A stretch of 7,601 nucleotides of DNA. It comes from Candidatus Neomicrothrix sp. UBA4742. GTDB lineage: Bacteria > Actinomycetota > Acidimicrobiia > Acidimicrobiales > Acidimicrobilacustridaceae. The notes under the pieces are model-generated. The model worked only from the letters and a program-made list of their open reading frames with translations. It was not told the DNA's origin and ran no database searches. A program made the position numbers and the translations under genes. This document shows, piece after piece, positions 1 through 5,495 of the stretch; positions within the stretch are counted from its first letter, which is position 1; every line of letters begins with the position of its first letter. The stretch lies in contig DHIQ01000106.1 in assembly GCA_002403895.1 (NCBI GenBank), positions 1-7,601 on the forward strand, written 5' to 3'.

Positions 1-123
1 GAGCTCACCGCCCACCTTGCCTACGACGATCTCGTCGCCGTAGACGGGACCGTGCCCCCCGACGTAGAGCGCGGAGCCGAGCTGCGAACACGGGAGGTAG
101 TTGCCCGCCGGAGTCTGAGGGTC
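1..123 (-). CDS. RidA/YjgF-family protein, fragment (cut by window edge, no start codon seen)
   Basis: The minus strand reads a stretch typical of the N-terminal part of RidA (YjgF/YER057c/UK114) proteins: TPAGNYLP, then SALYVGGHGPV, then VVGKVGGEL at the window edge. The pattern of NYxP, a hydrophobic strand, GHGP and a GKVG turn fits the RidA-like subgroup often annotated next to housekeeping genes in actinobacteria. Family members are small trimeric proteins; RidA itself hydrolyses reactive enamine/imine intermediates, but this subgroup has no firm substrate and the catalytic C-terminal half lies outside the window. The frame stays open to a stop at 196-198, but no ATG or GTG is present. 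Recognisable homology begins at about DPQTP (123), so roughly 10-15 expected leader residues are missing. In their place is sequence from the palindrome at 128-176. It may be a 5'-truncated pseudogene or the product of a chimeric join. Confidence 0.6.
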
Positions 124-478
124 ATCTGAAATTTGAAGCGGAATCGACCTCCAGTGTCGATTCCGCTTCAGATTTCGTTTGAACGGCCGGGCGGGTCAGC
201 ACGACGTCGCCTGCCACCAGGACAGCCCGGGCGTTCCAGCCGGCCAGCCCGAACGGAATGCCGAGCGTGTGGGCGCAGGCCCGGTCGTGGGCGGTGTCCC
301 CCACGAACACGACCTCCCCGGGCGCCAATCCCAAGGCCGCGAGCACCGGCTCCAGCCGCTTGGGGCCGTCGAAGGCGTCGCTGAACAGGGCGATGTCGGG
401 CTTCCACCCCAAGCGGGCCAACTCGGCGCGCCCCGAGCGCGGGTGCTTGTTGGAACAGACTGCCCACGGACGGCGGTA
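122..478 (-). pseudogene. HAD-superfamily hydrolase, C-terminal half only
   Basis: The frame encodes the second half of a HAD phosphatase. WAVCSNK carries motif II (Ser/Thr after a hydrophobic strand), FDGPKRLEPVL supplies the motif III lysine, and VVFVGDTAHDRACA is motif IV with its acidic residues. IPFGLAGWNAR then matches the end of the core fold. Missing is the N-terminal part with the nucleophile motif DxDx(T/V) and the cap. Upstream the same frame is low-complexity shadow of the zinc-ribbon gene and contains no such motif. There is no ATG or GTG near the homology boundary, which lies within a few bases of the zinc-ribbon stop codon. The last ~18 residues come from the palindrome at 128-176. 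Without the aspartate nucleophile it should not be an active phosphatase. I call it a truncated remnant; a chimeric assembly is the main alternative. Confidence 0.65.
128..176. repeat. Long near-perfect palindrome (21-bp arms, 7-nt loop)
   Basis: Left arm 128-148 pairs with right arm 156-176 around the loop CTCCAGT. The inner 14 pairs (135-148 with 156-169) are perfect; the only defect in 21 pairs is T133 opposite G171, a wobble on the plus-strand transcript. The element holds 23 G/C in 49 bases, clearly more AT-rich than its surroundings. It lies where HAD homology has ended and RidA homology begins, and it is translated as the meaningless tail of the HAD fragment. On the plus strand the core stem is followed by a moderately T-rich stretch (GATTTCGTTT), so terminator action is possible, but no clean T-run is present. 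Alternatives are a small mobile palindromic element (REP/MITE-like) or an assembly/amplification artefact. No second copy is seen in this window. Confidence 0.85.
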
Positions 479-479
479 C

Positions 480-674
480 TCAGGCGTGACGGGGCGCGGC
501 GACCGACGAGCGGCTGGCCCGGCCCCGGTAGGCCCCGCTGGCAGCATCCTCGTCCCACTGGGCCCCGCACGACTCACACGCACACGAGTCCAACCGTAGG
601 GACCCCAGATACAACCGCTGCACGTCATAGGAGGTGCAGAACGGGCACTGGAGATGTCCGGAACTGTGTGGCAC
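480..674 (-). CDS. Small zinc-ribbon protein (64 aa), unknown function
   Basis: This short protein has a CPFC knuckle at residues 10-13 and a second one, CESCG, at 33-37, with an extra Cys at 31, so a four-cysteine zinc ribbon is likely. Between them is the hydrophobic stretch RLYLGSLRLDSC. After it come AQWDED, GAYRGRASRSSV and a basic tail. It resembles short uncharacterised actinobacterial proteins, but I cannot name a function. The chosen start is the GTG at 674-672, preceded by a GGGGGC stretch (681-686) at a workable Shine-Dalgarno distance. An ATG at 722 in the same frame would add 16 residues (80 aa). The ORF stays open to about 1307, but that part is antisense shadow of the enoyl-CoA hydratase gene. 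The gene is divergent from that hydratase, and its stop abuts the HAD remnant. Coding looks real because the cysteine pattern is conserved-looking, unlike the neighbouring frames. Confidence 0.7.
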   Translation of the reverse strand: MPHSSGHLQCPFCTSYDVQRLYLGSLRLDSCACESCGAQWDEDAASGAYRGRASRSSVAAPRHA

Positions 675-702
675 GGCGTGGCCCCCGAGGGTGTGGGGAC
701 GC

Positions 703-708
703 AGCGTA
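703..708 (-). promoter_or_regulatory. Candidate -10 box (TACGCT) for the zinc-ribbon gene
   Basis: TACGCT on the minus strand fits the actinobacterial TANNNT -10 pattern and is identical to the box before the M20 gene. It would start a transcript near 696, giving a leader of about 20 nt before the GTG at 674. No -35 match is visible. If the ATG at 722 were the real start, this box would lie inside the gene. It is weak evidence on its own. Confidence 0.3.
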
Positions 709-790
709 CCTGGACCCACCATCGCCGAGCCGGCAATCGCCTCCGGCTCCTCCCGCGCGGCAGATCTGGCTGCGCGCGACGGGGGCTGAC

Positions 791-796
791 TAGGGT
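791..796 (+). promoter_or_regulatory. Candidate -10 box (TAGGGT) giving a leaderless hydratase mRNA
   Basis: TAGGGT ends 7 bases before the ATG at 804, so transcription would begin at 803-804, at the start codon itself. No recognisable -35 hexamer is seen about 17 bases upstream. The AGGG inside the box could also be read as a poor Shine-Dalgarno sequence, so this is the most ambiguous of the three leaderless candidates in the window. Confidence 0.45.
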
Positions 797-803
797 GCCC
801 GCC

Positions 804-1565
804 ATGGTCGACTACGAAACCCGGGGGCGCGTCGCCGTCCTCAAGATCAACCGCCCCGACAAGAAGAACGCCGTCAACGGCGACGTGGCTCGGGGCATGG
901 AAGCTGCCATCGACAAGCTCGAGGAGGACCCCGAGGTCTGGCTCGGTGTCCTCACCGCGGAGGGCAACGTGTTCAGCGCCGGCGCGGACCTCAAGGCCAT
1001 CAACGAAGGCAAGGCCGGCGAGCTGGCCACCGAGCGGGGTGGCTTCGCCGGCATCACCAGCCGTCAGCGGACCAAGCCGATCATCGCCGCCGTCGACGGA
1101 CCGGCTCTGGCCGGCGGCACCGAGATCGTGCTCAGCTGCGATCTCGTGGTGGCTAGCACGGCCGCCCGCTTCGGCATCCCCGAGGTCAAGCGCTCGTTGG
1201 TCGCCGCCGCCGGCGGGCTGTTCCGCCTCCCACGCCTGCTGCCCCGCAACATCGCGCTGGAGATGGGTCTCACCGGCGATCCCCTCAGCGCCGAGCGGGC
1301 CTACCATTTCGGCCTGGTCAACGAGCTGTGCGAACCGGGCCAGGCCCTCGACACCGCCCTCGCCCTGGCCGGGCGGGTGGCGGCCAACGCGCCCCTCGCC
1401 GTGCGCAGGACGCTGCGACTCATGCTGGAACTCCCCGGCGCCGACGACGAGACCGCATTCCGCGAGTCGGGCAAGGCCATGATGGGCCTGGCCGACAGCG
1501 AGGACTTCTGGGAGGGCCCCAAGGCCTTCCTCGAGAAGCGTGAGCCGGAGTGGAAGGGTCGCTGA
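804..1565 (+). CDS. Enoyl-CoA hydratase/isomerase (crotonase family)
   Basis: A full-length 253-aa crotonase-fold protein. The oxyanion-hole segment FSAGADLK lies at residues 57-64 and the second glycine-rich segment GPALAGGTEIVLSCDL at 99-114. Glu107 and Glu127 (in RFGIPEVKRSL) occupy the two positions that carry the catalytic acid/base pair in classical enoyl-CoA hydratases. This favours trans-2-enoyl-CoA hydration in fatty-acid or related acyl-CoA breakdown, in the cytosol. Chain-length specificity, or an isomerase role, cannot be read from sequence. The start ATG at 804 is chosen because the family N-terminus begins right there. The open frame reaches back to 654, but those 50 residues look non-coding. 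The gene is alone on the plus strand, with no acyl-CoA dehydrogenase or thiolase nearby. It is divergent from the zinc-ribbon gene and convergent with the Nudix operon. Confidence 0.93.
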   Translation: MVDYETRGRVAVLKINRPDKKNAVNGDVARGMEAAIDKLEEDPEVWLGVLTAEGNVFSAGADLKAINEGKAGELATERGGFAGITSRQRTKPIIAAVDGPALAGGTEIVLSCDLVVASTAARFGIPEVKRSLVAAAGGLFRLPRLLPRNIALEMGLTGDPLSAERAYHFGLVNELCEPGQALDTALALAGRVAANAPLAVRRTLRLMLELPGADDETAFRESGKAMMGLADSEDFWEGPKAFLEKREPEWKGR

Positions 1566-1592
1566 CCCTCTCGCCCGTCAACTCAGATCGAC

Positions 1593-1621
1593 CGGAGCCG
1601 ACCTTGGGGGGGTCGGCTCCG
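1593..1621. terminator. Perfect 11-bp hairpin between convergent genes
   Basis: Arms 1593-1603 and 1611-1621 are exact reverse complements around a 7-nt loop (TTGGGGG). The hairpin begins 27 bases after the hydratase stop and ends 5 bases before the Nudix stop codon at 1627. Its place between two convergent genes suggests a shared bidirectional terminator. Neither strand has a T-run after the stem, so it is not a textbook intrinsic terminator; stems without U-tracts are often proposed as terminators in high-GC actinobacteria. Confidence 0.6.
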
Positions 1622-1626
1622 TCGCG

Positions 1627-2037
1627 TCAGGTGATGACGTCGAGGATGCCGTGGTCGTGCAGGAACTCGGCCAGGCCTTCCACCAGCTTCAGCTCGATCA
1701 CGTCGCCCAGGGGCACCCATCGCGCCTCGGCGGCGTCGTCGCCCGCCACCGGGGGCGTCTCGTCCAGCACGGTCACCTCGAAATCGAGCACCACGAAGTG
1801 CTGAGCGACGGTGTCGTCGAGCAGTTCCACCCAGCCGATGAGCTCGCCGCATACCCCCTCCAGTCCGGTCTCCTCGCGCAGCTCACGGATGACGGCCTCG
1901 GCCAGGAGCTCTCCCCCCTCCACCCGTCCTCCCGGCACCGACCACTCCCCTGCCGCCGGGCCATGGCCGCGGCGGATCAACAACAACTCTCCGTCGTGCA
2001 GAGCGACGCAACCCACGCACAGCTCGGGGCCGCTCAC
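1627..2037 (-). CDS. Nudix hydrolase
   Basis: A 136-aa single-domain Nudix protein. The Nudix box GX5EX7REUXEEXGU is complete and perfect, running from the G of GRVEGGE through RELREETGL, at about residues 39-61. It is preceded by the usual GEWSVPGG strand. Such enzymes cleave nucleoside diphosphates linked to another group, using Mg2+ held by the REXXEE glutamates. The substrate (oxidised dNTP, ADP-ribose, NADH and so on) is not evident, and no extra specificity domain is present. The GTG at 2037 overlaps the stop of the acetyltransferase gene as GTGA, with GAGAG about 10 bases upstream. A second GTG directly before it (2040) is equally possible. The open frame back to 2190 is shadow. It is the last gene of the DUF4193 operon and so is probably translationally coupled to its neighbour. 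Confidence 0.9.
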   Translation of the reverse strand: MSGPELCVGCVALHDGELLLIRRGHGPAAGEWSVPGGRVEGGELLAEAVIRELREETGLEGVCGELIGWVELLDDTVAQHFVVLDFEVTVLDETPPVAGDDAAEARWVPLGDVIELKLVEGLAEFLHDHGILDVIT

Positions 2038-2531
2038 CACTGGTCGCTCTCGGCGGCGCCCTCGGGATCGAGGGCGCGGTGCACGACGATGGCCCGAGCG
2101 GTCAGACCGAACGTCTCGAAGAAGTTCTTGGTGGCCCGGTTGCCGGGCAGGGCCAGCGCGTCGATGCCCGTGCAGCGGTGCTCGCGACACCAGTCGACCA
2201 GCAGGTTCATCATGGCCTCGCCCACGCCCACCCCACGGGCCTCAGGCTCGGTGTAGAGATCCTCGACCATCCCGATCACCCGCCCGTCGATCAGACCCTG
2301 AAGCCGCACGACCCCGTAACCGATGACGGCGTCGTCCACGCAGCCGACCACCACCCGCCGGTTGGGATCGGTCAGCTCCTGACTGAGCGCCTCGGTCAAC
2401 GGCTCAGTCCGGGCCAGGGTCGCGGCCCAGATGTCCCCGCCGCGAGTGGGGCGCAGCTCATCGATGGCACGACGGACCATGGCCTCGATGGGACCGAGAT
2501 CACTCACCGTGGCCCGTCGAGCGCTTTCCAC
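2034..2531 (-). CDS. GNAT-family N-acetyltransferase
   Basis: A 165-aa protein with the GNAT layout. The N-terminal strand and helix read RRATVSDLGPIEAMVRRAI, a central strand is followed by VEDLYTEPEARGVGVG (about residues 89-104), and the C-terminal part reads ALPGNRATKNFFETFGL. ARGVGVG is the acetyl-CoA pyrophosphate-binding loop (Q/RxxGxG/A), and N131 with the FFETFGL segment matches the usual GNAT end. It should transfer an acetyl group from acetyl-CoA to an amine; the substrate is unknown. The start is a GTG at 2531, 4 bases after the stop of the 199-aa gene. There is no good Shine-Dalgarno sequence, but this start gives the normal GNAT N-terminus, which argues for coupled translation. 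A later GTG at residue 9 would trim the first strand. The 3' end overlaps the Nudix start by 4 bases. Confidence 0.88.
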   Translation of the reverse strand: MESARRATVSDLGPIEAMVRRAIDELRPTRGGDIWAATLARTEPLTEALSQELTDPNRRVVVGCVDDAVIGYGVVRLQGLIDGRVIGMVEDLYTEPEARGVGVGEAMMNLLVDWCREHRCTGIDALALPGNRATKNFFETFGLTARAIVVHRALDPEGAAESDQW

Positions 2532-2535
2532 CGGC

Positions 2536-3135
2536 TCAGGCCGACTGCAACTGGGTGATCTTGCCCAGGATCGTCTTGCGGCCCCGAGCCGCCAGCTCGT
2601 AGCGGCGCACCGCCTCGAGCTCGTCGGGGGTCAATCCTCCCAGCCGGGGCACGACCTGGGAGGCGGACAGGTTGTCGTAGTCAGGAATGGCGAGCTCACC
2701 CGGGTCGGGAGGCGGCACCTCGTCCACCGGTTCAGGCGCCTCGGCCACGGCGGCCGGGGGCTGGGCGAACGTCACCGTTCCCGCTTCGAAGGCGGCCACA
2801 TCACCGTCGTCGTCGAGCTCCTGTTCCTCGGGCAACACGCCGAGTGCCTGGAGGACGGCGGCCAACTGGGTCTGACTGTCACCGAGGTAACGCTCGGCCC
2901 GGGTCTGACCGTGCTGCACGGCGTACTTGCCGACCACACGGGCCAGCACCACCTGGCTACGACCACGGTCCACCAACTTCGGGAACAGCTGGCGGGCGTC
3001 GAGGGCGAACCCCAGCGGCGCGTAGACGAATACCTCGAACCATTGATCGATGGGACTCTTGGGTCGCCGTCCCCGACCCCGGGGGTCCGCCCCACCGGGT
3101 GTCTTCCCGTCGCCGGACTCGTCGGATCCGCTCAT
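2536..3135 (-). CDS. 199-aa protein of unknown function, helical with disordered linker
   Basis: I do not recognise a named family. Residues 1-28 are polar and Gly/Arg-rich, probably disordered. Residues 29-100 (PIDQWFEVFVYAPLGFALDARQLFP onward) look like an amphipathic/helical domain with an aromatic patch. Residues 103-148 are an acidic, proline-rich linker. Residues 149-196 form a compact C-terminal helical motif: IPDYDNLSASQVVPRLGGL, then TPDELEAVRRYE, then GRKTILGKI. Similar PxYDxLxxxxLxxRLxxLxxxEL...YE segments end other actinobacterial proteins, including some annotated as lipid-droplet-associated or helix-hairpin proteins; that link is from memory and inferential. There is no signal peptide or clear transmembrane segment, although the VYAPLGFAL patch could touch a membrane. 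The ATG lies 18 bases after the DUF4193 stop, with no obvious Shine-Dalgarno sequence. Confidence 0.8.
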   Translation of the reverse strand: MSGSDESGDGKTPGGADPRGRGRRPKSPIDQWFEVFVYAPLGFALDARQLFPKLVDRGRSQVVLARVVGKYAVQHGQTRAERYLGDSQTQLAAVLQALGVLPEEQELDDDGDVAAFEAGTVTFAQPPAAVAEAPEPVDEVPPPDPGELAIPDYDNLSASQVVPRLGGLTPDELEAVRRYELAARGRKTILGKITQLQSA

Positions 3136-3153
3136 GGTGAAGCCCGGGCGGGC

Positions 3154-3681
3154 CTACTTCTTCGCCCTACGGAGCTTGGCGATCGCGGGGCAATCGCCCT
3201 CGCCTACTGGGCAGATCATCTTGTCGGACGGGCCGAACTGGCCCCGGTTCACCAACAGGAAACAGCCGGGACAGACGAACTCGTTGGCTTTCTTGGGGGT
3301 CACCCCATCGGGCGCCTCGGCCGCACGGGGGTCGACGACCTCGACCTCGTCGTCGTCATCGTCGTCGGCCGCCGCCGCGATGCGATCCCGGAGGATCTGC
3401 TCCAGATCAGCCTCGACGTCATCAGGATCGGCATCGTCGTCGTCGTCCTCGACCTCTTCCTCGCCGGCCCCCGCCTTCTTCTTGCCTCGGGGGGCCGGCT
3501 CTTCGTCGGGCTCCACCACCTCGGGGACGTCCGCGTCGAAGGGGGCATCACCGACGAGGGCATCCTCGTCGTCCACGATGCTTACCTCAAGGTCTTCTTC
3601 GTCCAGTTCGTCAGCGTCGACATCGAGGTCACCCTCAAGATTCGCCTCGAACTCCTCGTCGATCACATCGTCGTCAGCCAT
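3154..3681 (-). CDS. DUF4193-like acidic zinc-binding protein
   Basis: A 175-aa, extremely acidic protein. The C-terminal ~45 residues resemble the actinobacterial DUF4193 family (small proteins ending in FxCxxCFLVxxxxxL...ICxxC). Here the match is EFVCPGCFLLVNRGQF (residues 134-149) followed by MICPVGEGDCPAIAKLRR (155-172). The first cysteine pair is C137/C140. The second is C157/C164, with six residues between them instead of the usual two. The preceding ~130 residues are mostly Asp/Glu with several unbroken Asp runs and a basic GKKK patch at 66-69. Such a tail is probably disordered and is much longer than in typical ~100-aa members. Function is unknown. A zinc knuckle plus acidic tail suggests binding to a protein or nucleic-acid-associated partner (inference). 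It is the first gene of the four-gene operon, with its own candidate promoter and Shine-Dalgarno AAGGA. Confidence 0.82.
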   Translation of the reverse strand: MADDDVIDEEFEANLEGDLDVDADELDEEDLEVSIVDDEDALVGDAPFDADVPEVVEPDEEPAPRGKKKAGAGEEEVEDDDDDADPDDVEADLEQILRDRIAAAADDDDDDEVEVVDPRAAEAPDGVTPKKANEFVCPGCFLLVNRGQFGPSDKMICPVGEGDCPAIAKLRRAKK

Positions 3682-3685
3682 AGGA

Positions 3686-3690
3686 TCCTT
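3686..3690 (-). promoter_or_regulatory. Shine-Dalgarno sequence AAGGA for the DUF4193 gene
   Basis: AAGGA stands 4 bases before the ATG at 3681. It is the clearest ribosome-binding site in the window and contrasts with the ThyX-like and M20 genes, which show none. Confidence 0.6.
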
Positions 3691-3726
3691 GCTTCAGGCC
3701 GGGTGGCAGAGATGGCCGCGGCCGGG

Positions 3727-3732
3727 ATGATA
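3727..3732 (-). promoter_or_regulatory. Candidate -10 box (TATCAT) for the DUF4193 operon
   Basis: TATCAT fits TANNNT and is a near-consensus -10. It would start transcription about 7 bases downstream, leaving a leader of roughly 40 nt that carries the AAGGA site. No good -35 is visible 16-18 bases upstream. It is in the 119-base gap between the ThyX-like stop and this operon, the only non-coding stretch of that size in the right half. I see no convincing terminator hairpin in the gap, so read-through from the ThyX-like gene is possible. Confidence 0.45.
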
Positions 3733-3800
3733 GACACACCTACCCCCGTCCGTGCGAGTCGAGTTGACGGAGAGGCGGTGCGATGGGCTTCTCGGTACGT

Positions 3801-5408
3801 TCAGCCGCCCTGGCGCCGAGCCTCAGCCCGCCGCTCGGCATCGAGCCGCTCGAGGGCCGGCTCGGGATGGTGGTCCACGTAGCGCATCATCTCGGCGACG
3901 GCGTGGTGGCCGGCCTCCTCCGCGATGAGCCGGTGCATTTCCTGGCCGACCAGTCGGTAGGCGGGGTGGCCCTGGGGCGTCGTGCGCAGTTCGAGCATGT
4001 GCATCGCTTCGCGGGCGTTCATCTGCATCACGAACCGAACCTTGTAGGCGAGCGCCACCGCGTATGACGCCTGGGCCGGGAACCGCTCCTCCATGTCGTC
4101 GTAGAGCCTGGCCGAGCGTTCCATGGCCTCGTCGAAGCTGGGCACCTCCCCGGCCGCATCGATCGCCTCCGGCCGGGTGAAGCCGAGGTGGGGGGTCAGC
4201 CGCTGCCACTCGATGGTGAGCATCCGGTGCCGTTGCAGGTCGCGGAACGCCCCGTAGTCGGCCACCACGTCGAAGCGGTAGCCCGAGCGCTCGAGTCCCC
4301 GTCCCGGCTTGTGGCGGCGATTGGCCCGCTCGCCGGCGTAGGCCCGCATGATGGCCAAGCGGTCGTCCACCGACATGGCTCGGACCCTGCGCTCGATCTG
4401 GTCCTCAGGGAGGTGAAGGTGCGGGTACAGCATCGCCGCCACCATCTTGATCTCGCCGTCAGGGTCGAAATCCACCAACCGGACGAGCGGGGCGGGATCG
4501 ACCGGGGTGGTCGACGGGAAGAGCCGATCGGCTACCGCATCCATGGCCTCGCGGCCCGACTCCAGGTAGGAGCTCCAGGCCACACCGCGATCCTCGAGGT
4601 CGACCCGCTTCAGGAAGGACGGGATGACCTTGCGCAACTCGGTGAGCATGAGATCGGCGTAGGTGCGGGCCTCGGGCAGCGGGTGGGCCCGCATGCGCAA
4701 CAGGAGTTGCTCGTAGCCCTGACCAGTGCCATAGATCCCCACGTTGGACAGTGACGCCGCGGGCAGGATGCCCCGGAGGGCATCGAAGGCCTTGGCCCGG
4801 ATGGCCTGGCGGTGAACGAAGTCGGAGTCGTCGGCGGCCTTGGGAAAACGGTCGCGGAAGAAGTCGCCCATGCGGGGCAGCATCTCGGCGTAGGTGTCGA
4901 ACAACCGATCCATGTCGCCCACATACCGAGTCCCGAGTGAGGACATGAGCACCTCCGGGTCCCGATGGAAGCGGTAGCGACCGCCGATGCGGGCGTCGTA
5001 GGCGATGTAGCGGGTCGACTGCTCCAGATAGGCCATGAGCCGGCCCCACTCGAGCACCTTGGTGAGCAGGTTGGATGCCTGTTCGCAGGCCAGGTGGACC
5101 CCACCCAGCTGGGCCACCGAATCGTCCCCGTACTCGAAGAACACCCGGTCGTAGAGTTCCTCGGCCCGGCGCAGCCCGACGGTAGCGTCGATGGTGACGT
5201 CACCGGAGATATCGAGCTCGTTGACGAACTCGTCGAGAAACAGGCGTCGGAGGCTCTTGGGTGAGCGCGAGTAGCGGGCGAACAGCGCTCCCTTTACGAC
5301 CTCGGGCAGGTTGACCAGGGCGAACACCGGCTCGTCGAGGTTGGTGAAGTACCGACGCAGGACGTCGGCTTCCTCCTGGGTGAACTCCTCGGCCTCGTAG
5401 ACGGTCAC
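3801..5408 (-). CDS. Two-domain ThyX-like (FAD-dependent thymidylate synthase superfamily) protein
   Basis: A 535-aa protein made of two ThyX-like halves; ordinary ThyX is about 220-270 aa. In the N-terminal half, GDDSVAQLGG (94-103), then EWGRLMAYLEQSTRY (120-134), then RGILPAASLSNVGIYGTGQG (212-231) align with the ThyX GHxSxxEh, RHRxxSxxxxSxRY and ARxxLPxxxxTxxxxxxNxR regions. The C-terminal half has QRHRMLTIEWQRL (392-403), then MQMNAREAMHMLELR (461-475). Neither half has the full RHRX7S signature: the first keeps SxRY but has WGR for RHR, and the second keeps RHR but lacks the serine. It may bind FAD, but dUMP methylation cannot be assumed. Known long ThyX-like proteins of this type are usually annotated only by homology. 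The start is a GTG at 5408 directly downstream of a -10 box, with no Shine-Dalgarno sequence. It is probably a single-gene transcript, 87 bases from the M20 gene. Confidence 0.85.
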   Translation of the reverse strand: MTVYEAEEFTQEEADVLRRYFTNLDEPVFALVNLPEVVKGALFARYSRSPKSLRRLFLDEFVNELDISGDVTIDATVGLRRAEELYDRVFFEYGDDSVAQLGGVHLACEQASNLLTKVLEWGRLMAYLEQSTRYIAYDARIGGRYRFHRDPEVLMSSLGTRYVGDMDRLFDTYAEMLPRMGDFFRDRFPKAADDSDFVHRQAIRAKAFDALRGILPAASLSNVGIYGTGQGYEQLLLRMRAHPLPEARTYADLMLTELRKVIPSFLKRVDLEDRGVAWSSYLESGREAMDAVADRLFPSTTPVDPAPLVRLVDFDPDGEIKMVAAMLYPHLHLPEDQIERRVRAMSVDDRLAIMRAYAGERANRRHKPGRGLERSGYRFDVVADYGAFRDLQRHRMLTIEWQRLTPHLGFTRPEAIDAAGEVPSFDEAMERSARLYDDMEERFPAQASYAVALAYKVRFVMQMNAREAMHMLELRTTPQGHPAYRLVGQEMHRLIAEEAGHHAVAEMMRYVDHHPEPALERLDAERRAEARRQGG

Positions 5409-5416
5409 GATCGGCG

Positions 5417-5422
5417 ACAGTA
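5417..5422 (-). promoter_or_regulatory. Candidate -10 box (TACTGT) giving a leaderless ThyX-like mRNA
   Basis: TACTGT ends 8 bases before the GTG at 5408, so the transcript would begin within about 2 bases of the start codon. There is no Shine-Dalgarno sequence, and no TTGACA-like -35 is evident. It is in the 87-base gap after the M20 stop, which supports a separate transcription start for this gene. Confidence 0.5.
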
Positions 5423-5495
5423 GAAGGTGGGACCGGCCTCACCGCGGATGGCCCAGGAGACCTTTCGGGGCGCAGGGAGATAGTGCTTTGGCACG

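Noticed and set aside
654..803. N-terminal extension of the hydratase
   Set aside because: Its 50 residues are basic low-complexity sequence, the family N-terminus begins at the ATG at 804, and a -10 box lies directly before that ATG.
675..1307. Upstream extension of the zinc-ribbon frame to 275 aa
   Set aside because: The part beyond 722 is antisense to the hydratase and lacks any domain; only the last 64-80 residues look like a real protein.
2038..2190. N-terminal extension of the Nudix frame
   Set aside because: It overlaps the GNAT gene and is Arg-rich filler; the Nudix fold begins at the GTG near 2037-2040.
3142..3153. GCCCG/CGGGC inverted repeat between the DUF4193 and 199-aa genes
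   Set aside because: Short, with a 2-base loop, within an operon gap; no reason to think it ends transcription.
3340..3450. Tandem GTC/ATC-like triplet runs, first seen as a possible repeat array
   Set aside because: They encode the Asp/Glu runs of the DUF4193-like protein on the minus strand; there are no spacers and no unit longer than a codon.
3764..3769. TTGACG on the plus strand, as a possible -35 box
   Set aside because: No TANNNT box follows at 16-18 bases and no plus-strand gene lies downstream.
2431..3882. 483-aa plus-strand open frame
   Set aside because: It runs antisense across four well-supported minus-strand genes, and its translation shows no family motif. Long antisense frames are expected in high-GC coding DNA.
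5483..5494. GTGC/GCAC hairpin just after the M20 stop
   Set aside because: A 4-bp stem is expected by chance, and no T-run follows.
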